Origin: Litoribrevibacter albus
GTDB taxonomy: Bacteria > Pseudomonadota > Gammaproteobacteria > Pseudomonadales > Litoribrevibacteraceae
Assembly: GCF_030159995.1 (NCBI RefSeq)
Contig: NZ_BSNM01000016.1
Location: forward strand, 744,001-808,000
Direction: 5' to 3'
DNA length: 64,000 nt
Shown here: piece after piece, positions 59,427 to 64,000 of the stretch
Layout of the letters: the number at the start of each line of letters is the position of its first letter
How positions within the stretch are numbered: the first letter of the stretch is position 1
Notes under the pieces: model-generated
The model's input: the letters and a program-made list of their open reading frames with translations, nothing else
Told to the model about the DNA's origin: nothing
Databases searched by the model: none
Program-made: the position numbers and the translations under genes

Positions 59427-61127
59427 GTGTCTGTGGATCATTCATCCTCAAAAACGCCCGAACAGTTAACCACTGGTCGGGCGTTTTCGTTTCAAAGAAT
59501 TGTTGATAATTCAGTGGTGAACTGGGTTATTCAAAAGCGTTGGTGGCTAATGGTGTTGGCTATTGCCCTCAGCGTTTTTATGCCAGTGGCGGTTATTTTC
59601 CTTTCTTGGTTAAATCCTCAACCAGATGACTGGTCACATTTGTTAGACACAGTACTGTCTGAACTGGTGCTCAATACCTTGTTATTAACGCTCGGTGTGG
59701 CGTTTGGGGTATTAGTGCTGGGCGTGTCGTTGGCTTGGCTGACGGCGATGTGTCAGTTCCCCGGACGTAAGCTGTTTGATTGGGCTTTGATGTTGCCATT
59801 TTCAGTTCCCGCGTATGTCATGGCGTTCTGCTTTTTGGGGTTACTGGATTACAGTGGCCCTATTCAAACCTGGATTCGATCCCATATTTCTGCCGAATTT
59901 GATCTGCCCGTTCGTAATCTGGCGGGAGTGATCACAGTGTTCATCCTGGCTTTTTATCCCTACGTTTATATGCTTGCCCGAACTGCTTTTATGAATCAGG
60001 GGCGAGGCCAGATGGATGCAGCACGCAGTTTGGGGTGTAACAGCTTTCAGGCCTTTTGGCGAGTAATGCTACCGATGGCGAGACCCGCTGTTGCAGCTGG
60101 TATGGCCTTGGCGATCATGGAAACTCTGGCTGATTTCGGTGCAGTGTCTGTTTTTAATTTCGATACCTTCACAACCGCAATTTATAAGTCGTGGTATGGC
60201 CTGTTTAATATTTATGCGGCGGCACAGTTGGCGTCTCTACTGTTGGTGTTTGTGATCGCTTGTTTGTGGATGGAGCAGCGCGCCCGTGGGCGAGCTCGTT
60301 TTGAGCAGCACGAACGTCAACAGAAACAGCAGCTATATACCTTGTCGGGTGGGCAAGCGTTGTTAGCAACGATGTTCTGTACTCTGGTTCTTGGCTTGGC
60401 GTTTGTATTGCCGGTCAGTCAGTTAGTCTGGTGGGTGGTTGAAACGCAACTGGCGGATTTAGATGCTCGTTTTATCCAGTTGATGTGGAATACCCTGAGC
60501 CTTGGAATCACCGCCGCCTTGATTACTGTGGTTGCGGCCATGGTGATGGCTTTTGCTCAGCGAGTGGAAAAGAATTCCAAGCTGGATCAGATTGCCCGAT
60601 TCTCAACCCTTGGTTATGCCTTGCCGGGTACCGTACTGGCTGTAGGGCTGATGGTGTGGTTCAGTTGGGTGGATAATAATCTGATCAGTTTTGTGAATCA
60701 GGTATTTGGAATCAATATCGGTCAATTGTTTTTAGGCAGTGTCTTCGCTTTGCTGGTATCATACACCGTCCGTTTCCTGGCCGTAGCTTATGGGCCAGTG
60801 AATTCGCACCTACAGGCGGTACGCGTGACCATTCATGAAGCCGCGCAATCATTAGGTGCTTCACAACGTCAGGTGTTGTGGCGGGTGTATGTGCCTATGT
60901 TGCGACCAGGGCTTTTGGTCGCCGCGCTCTTGGTGTTAGTGGATGTGATGAAAGAAATGCCTGCTACACTTTTGATGCGTCCATTTGGTTGGGATACGTT
61001 GGCCGTAAGAATTTATGAGATGACCTCTGAAGGCGAGTGGGAGCGAGCGGCGCTTCCCGCGTTAACGTTGGTGATCGTAGGGCTGGCTCCGGTGATTGTA
61101 TTAATGTCTAAGAGCCGTCGTCATTAA
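59427..61127 (+). CDS. Fused iron(III) ABC transporter permease, FbpB-like
   Basis: A 566-residue inner-membrane permease with about twelve helices in two similar halves, each with an inner-membrane-component signature: RSLGCNSFQAFWRVMLPMARPAV and QSLGASQRQVLWRVYVPMLRPGL. These EAA loops contact the ATPase. The two-half fusion is typical of FbpB/ThiP-like iron(III) permeases. The start is GTG with AAGG upstream. No ATPase gene follows: the next gene is gcvT, so the ATPase must come from elsewhere. Confidence 0.92.
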   Translation: MSVDHSSSKTPEQLTTGRAFSFQRIVDNSVVNWVIQKRWWLMVLAIALSVFMPVAVIFLSWLNPQPDDWSHLLDTVLSELVLNTLLLTLGVAFGVLVLGVSLAWLTAMCQFPGRKLFDWALMLPFSVPAYVMAFCFLGLLDYSGPIQTWIRSHISAEFDLPVRNLAGVITVFILAFYPYVYMLARTAFMNQGRGQMDAARSLGCNSFQAFWRVMLPMARPAVAAGMALAIMETLADFGAVSVFNFDTFTTAIYKSWYGLFNIYAAAQLASLLLVFVIACLWMEQRARGRARFEQHERQQKQQLYTLSGGQALLATMFCTLVLGLAFVLPVSQLVWWVVETQLADLDARFIQLMWNTLSLGITAALITVVAAMVMAFAQRVEKNSKLDQIARFSTLGYALPGTVLAVGLMVWFSWVDNNLISFVNQVFGINIGQLFLGSVFALLVSYTVRFLAVAYGPVNSHLQAVRVTIHEAAQSLGASQRQVLWRVYVPMLRPGLLVAALLVLVDVMKEMPATLLMRPFGWDTLAVRIYEMTSEGEWERAALPALTLVIVGLAPVIVLMSKSRRH

Positions 61128-61174
61128 CCTTGTGTTTACAGGGCTAAATAACCTTTAACTTTTCCGGGGGAACC

Positions 61175-62260
61175 ATGGGAAACAGAACCGCTTTATACCA
61201 GTCTCATGTGGATATGAACGCCAAAATGGTGGATTTTGGTGGCTGGGACATGCCAATTCATTACGGATCACAAATTGAAGAGCACAATGTGGTTCGTCAG
61301 GATGCGGGTATGTTTGATGTGTCGCATATGACGGTTGTAGATGTTACAGGCGCTGATTCCAAAGGATATCTTCAGAAATTACTTGCGAACGACGTTGATC
61401 GTTTAAAAGAAAAAGGCAAGGCACTATACAGCGGCATGTTGAATGAAAACGGTAAGGTTATTGATGATCTGATCGTTTATAACATGGAAGGATGGTACCG
61501 AGTCGTTGTAAACTGCGCCACCCGCGAAAAAGATTTGGCCTGGATGGACACACAAACGCAAGGGTTTGATGTTACGTTAACTGAACAACCGACGTTGGCG
61601 ATGGTGGCTGTACAAGGCCCTAAGGCGATTGAAAAAGCCTTGACGATGATGACCGAAGAACAGCAACAGGTTACGAAAGGGCTAAAAGTTTTCCAAGGTT
61701 TGCCAGCGGGAGATATCTTCATCGCAAGAACTGGTTATACTGGCGAAGATGGTCTAGAAATTATGGTGCCAGAAGCTGATGTTGCCGCTTTCTGGCAGGC
61801 ATTGGCGGATGCCGGTGTAAAACCGTGTGGTTTAGGTGCGCGCGATACATTGCGTTTAGAAGCCGGCATGAATCTGTACGGCTCGGATATGGATGAAACG
61901 ACATCTCCATTGATCTCCAACATGGCTTGGACGGTTGCGTGGGAGCCTGCAGAGCGTGACTTTGTTGGACGAGCAGCGCTAGAACAAGAGAAAGCGGACG
62001 GCCCGGCACAGAAACTCGTTGGTTTGGTATTGGAAGATAAAGGTGTCCTGCGTGGGCATCAGAAAGTAATAGTTGATGGCGTTGGCGAAGGGGAAACCAC
62101 CAGTGGCACCTTTTCACCAACCTTGGGCCACGCGATTGCATTAGCGCGTGTTCCGGCTGCAACGGGCGATACAGCGGTCGTTGAAGTACGTAAGAAATTA
62201 CTTAAAGTGCGAGTGGTCAGACCGCCATTCGTACGTAATGGAAAGAAAGTTTTTGAATAA
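61175..62260 (+). CDS. gcvT: Glycine cleavage system T protein (aminomethyltransferase)
   Basis: A 361-residue Gcv[35 protein letters not shown] and the [16 protein letters not shown] folate-binding segment, with [12 protein letters not shown], are signatures of the family. It transfers the aminomethyl carbon from lipoyl-GcvH to tetrahydrofolate, giving 5,10-methylene-THF and ammonia. GGGGGAA precedes the ATG. gcvH starts 23 bp after its stop. No glycine riboswitch is visible in the 47 bp upstream. Confidence 0.96.
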   Translation: MGNRTALYQSHVDMNAKMVDFGGWDMPIHYGSQIEEHNVVRQDAGMFDVSHMTVVDVTGADSKGYLQKLLANDVDRLKEKGKALYSGMLNENGKVIDDLIVYNMEGWYRVVVNCATREKDLAWMDTQTQGFDVTLTEQPTLAMVAVQGPKAIEKALTMMTEEQQQVTKGLKVFQGLPAGDIFIARTGYTGEDGLEIMVPEADVAAFWQALADAGVKPCGLGARDTLRLEAGMNLYGSDMDETTSPLISNMAWTVAWEPAERDFVGRAALEQEKADGPAQKLVGLVLEDKGVLRGHQKVIVDGVGEGETTSGTFSPTLGHAIALARVPAATGDTAVVEVRKKLLKVRVVRPPFVRNGKKVFE

Positions 62261-62283
62261 AAATTGACCTGAGGACGCTTAAG

Positions 62284-62676
62284 ATGAGTCAAATCCCAGC
62301 TGATTTAAAATACGTAGATACCCACGAGTGGATTCGTCTGGAAGGCGATGGCACTGTAACCGTAGGGATTACAGATCACGCACAATCGCTTCTTGGTGAT
62401 GTGGTTTACGTAGAGCATCCAGAGGTGGATGCTGAGTTGGAGATCGGTGAGGAAGCCGGTGTGGTGGAATCGGTAAAAGCAGCTTCCGACATTTATATGC
62501 CTATTTCAGGCACTATCGTCGAAGTGAACGAGTTGCTTGAAGATGCGCCTGAGACAGTAAACGCTGACCCTTATCACGATGGTTGGTTCTTTAAAATCAA
62601 GCCTTCTAACGAAGAAGAGCTTGAGCAACTACTTGATGCGGACGCTTATCGCGAGAAGTGCGAAGCAGACGATTAA
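62284..62676 (+). CDS. gcvH: Glycine cleavage system H protein
   Basis: A 130-residue lipoyl carrier. The lipoylation Lys65 lies in [15 protein letters not shown], and [34 protein letters not shown] is the standard N-terminal part. It shuttles the aminomethyl group between GcvP and GcvT. Acidic C-terminus ending in [15 protein letters not shown]. It lies 23 bp after gcvT and is followed by a strong terminator before gcvPA. Confidence 0.97.
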   Translation: MSQIPADLKYVDTHEWIRLEGDGTVTVGITDHAQSLLGDVVYVEHPEVDAELEIGEEAGVVESVKAASDIYMPISGTIVEVNELLEDAPETVNADPYHDGWFFKIKPSNEEELEQLLDADAYREKCEADD

Positions 62677-62690
62677 GTTAGACATATCAA

Positions 62691-62723
62691 CAAAACGGGG
62701 CAATTGCCCCGTTTTGTGTTTTT
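62691..62723 (+). terminator. Terminator between gcvH and gcvPA
   Basis: CAAAACGGGGC (62691-62701), an AATT loop and GCCCCGTTTTG (62706-62716) form a perfect 11-bp stem followed by TGTTTTT. It should end the gcvTH transcript, so gcvPA needs its own promoter or read-through. Confidence 0.92.
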
Positions 62724-62798
62724 AGATTTGCGATCTCTTGACTGGTTAGTTAGGTTTTGGGCTGTCGCATAACGAGTTTCAATTATTTGAGGTTTCTC

Positions 62799-64000
62799 AT
62801 GCCATTCATTCCTCACACTGAACTAGACGTTCAGGAAATGTTGGAAACGATCGGAGTTTCATCCATTGAAGATCTGTTTGATGAAATTCCTGCTCAACTT
62901 CGTGCCGGTGAACTAAAAAAAGTACCGGATGCATTGAGCGAAATGGAAATGATGCGCAGGATGCGAGAAAGAGCTGCTCAGGATGAAGGCGCGCTGTGTT
63001 TTATCGGAGCAGGTGCTTATGAGCATCATATCCCGGCTGCTGTGTGGGACGTAGCCACTCGTGGTGAGTTTATGACCGCGTACACTCCGTATCAGGCGGA
63101 AGCGAGTCAGGGCACACTGCAATTGATCTATGAATACCAGTCGATGATGGCATCGCTGATGGCGATGGATGTCTCCAATGCTTCTTTGTACGATGGTGCA
63201 TCAGGCTTGGCGGAAGCGGTATTGATGGCTGTTCGAGCGAATCGCAAATCTAAAAGCCGTAAGATTCTGGTACCGGGTGCGGTTCATCCGATGTATCGCT
63301 CTGCACTGGCGTCCATTGTTGAATCTCAAAACATTGAGTTGGTTGAAGTACCTTGGTCTGACGCGCAGGGGACGACCGGTCTCGATGCGCTAAGTGCTTT
63401 CGAAGGTCAGGACATTACTGCGGTTGTGATTGCTCAGCCGAACTTCTTTGGTCAGTTGGAAGACGTAAATGCCTTGACTGACTGGGCGCATCAGCAGAAA
63501 GCGTTGGCGATTGCCTTGGTAAACCCGATGGCAATGGCGGTATTAGAAGCGCCGGGCAACTGGGGTGAGAATGGTGCAGACATCGCTGTTGGTGATGGTC
63601 AGCCTCTAGGCGTACCTATGGCGTCAGGTGGTCCTTACTATGGCTTTATGTGTTGTACGAATGCCATTGTTCGTCAAATGCCAGGTCGTTTGATTGGTCG
63701 TACTGTGGACTTAGACGGCAAGCCAGGCTATGCCTTGACGCTACAGGCCCGTGAGCAGCACATCCGTCGTTCGAAAGCGACGTCTAACATCTGTACTAAC
63801 CAAGGGTTGGCTGTAACCGCTTCAACTATCTACATGAGCTTGGTTGGACCGGATGGTTTGGCCAATGTTGCTGGTCAAAGTTATAAGAATACTCAGGCGT
63901 TGGTTGAGTTGTTGTGCTCGATCGATGGCGTAGAGCGTCAGTATAGCGGTCACAGTTTCCATGAATGTGTGATCAAGCTACCAGCGAAGGCTTCTTTGGT
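62799..64000 (+). CDS. gcvPA: Glycine dehydrogenase subunit 1, GcvPA (5' part)
   Basis: The first 400 codons of a gcvPA-type gene, cut by the right edge. [15 protein letters not shown] is the usual N-terminus of the subunit-1 type, followed by [31 protein letters not shown] and the [10 protein letters not shown] region. In organisms with split P protein, GcvPA and GcvPB form a complex that decarboxylates glycine with PLP, whose Lys lies in the GcvPB half. The ATG follows GAGG. GcvPB should lie just outside the window. The gene runs to the last base with no stop. Confidence 0.93.
   Translation, partial: MPFIPHTELDVQEMLETIGVSSIEDLFDEIPAQLRAGELKKVPDALSEMEMMRRMRERAAQDEGALCFIGAGAYEHHIPAAVWDVATRGEFMTAYTPYQAEASQGTLQLIYEYQSMMASLMAMDVSNASLYDGASGLAEAVLMAVRANRKSKSRKILVPGAVHPMYRSALASIVESQNIELVEVPWSDAQGTTGLDALSAFEGQDITAVVIAQPNFFGQLEDVNALTDWAHQQKALAIALVNPMAMAVLEAPGNWGENGADIAVGDGQPLGVPMASGGPYYGFMCCTNAIVRQMPGRLIGRTVDLDGKPGYALTLQAREQHIRRSKATSNICTNQGLAVTASTIYMSLVGPDGLANVAGQSYKNTQALVELLCSIDGVERQYSGHSFHECVIKLPAKASL

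Noticed and set aside
61128-61174. Glycine riboswitch before gcvT
   Set aside because: The gap to the permease gene is only 47 bp and has no riboswitch-like core; glycine riboswitches need about 100 bases or more.

Overview
The window looks like a chromosomal segment of a marine gammaproteobacterium, most likely near Oceanospirillales/Pseudomonadales; this is inferred from gene content, as no rRNA or tRNA is present. The order ygfB-pepP-ubiH-ubiI next to zapB-like/zapA/6S RNA/5-formyl-THF cyclo-ligase, the rsd-dsbB neighbourhood, a TIGR02444 gene and a GcvPA-type glycine dehydrogenase all fit. No phage, insertion sequence, integron or CRISPR array was seen. Most of the window is ordinary chromosome; the accessory interest lies in regulators, small membrane proteins and unusual short tandem repeats.

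Layout. 1-6.6 kb: the 5' end of an ABC-F ATPase, a 1.1 kb non-coding stretch rich in GTAAC/GTTAC motifs and partly duplicated, a PAS-GGDEF-EAL protein, elyC, and a two-gene unit of a fold-III PLP enzyme and an FAD-linked lactone oxidase. 6.6-9.3 kb: an AT-rich region with DnaA-box-like sites, then a TetR regulator and an Old Yellow Enzyme gene sharing one operator motif. 9.3-13.2 kb: a secreted protein and two tandem PhoA-family phosphatases, one soluble periplasmic and one lipoprotein. 13.5-19.9 kb: a family-3 solute-binding protein, two DUF3313 lipoproteins, an AraC regulator divergent from a large acyl-CoA dehydrogenase, and an unannotated 34-residue ORF. 20-28.5 kb: a Cache hybrid histidine kinase, a TetR regulator, a HIT hydrolase and two more cyclic-di-GMP genes. 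28.6-30.5 kb: two small membrane-protein ORFs flanking a membrane-anchored methyltransferase; one has two perfect FNR/Anr boxes and the methyltransferase stop codon lies inside a 21-bp tandem repeat. 30.5-45 kb: hydrolase, class II aldolase-like, amine-oxidase-like, Smr, PhoH, coiled-coil, 7TMR-DISM kinase, TIGR02444, ParA, DUF4124, FKBP, WD40 lipoprotein, rsd, dsbB and FliL-like genes. 45-54 kb: rmf-like, gshA, tex, a sugar-type binding protein, an EVE protein, a small membrane protein behind a CRP-like site, fau, 6S RNA, zapA and a zapB-like gene. 53.5-64 kb: ygfB-pepP-ubiH-ubiI, an iron ABC binding protein and permease without an adjacent ATPase, then gcvT-gcvH and the start of gcvPA.

How they act together: three cyclic-di-GMP proteins, two sensor kinases and several one-component regulators make this a signalling-rich segment. 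Housekeeping groups cover ubiquinone hydroxylation, glycine cleavage with folate recycling (gcvTHP and fau), glutathione synthesis, disulfide formation, cell division (zapA) and stationary-phase control of transcription and translation (6S RNA, Rsd, RMF).

The strongest new observations are the FNR/Anr-type small membrane protein at 28.7-28.9 kb, the recurrent 16-bp (and one 21-bp) tandem repeats lying at or just after stop codons at several unrelated loci, and the other stand-alone small ORFs at 19.75, 30.29 and 51.64 kb.
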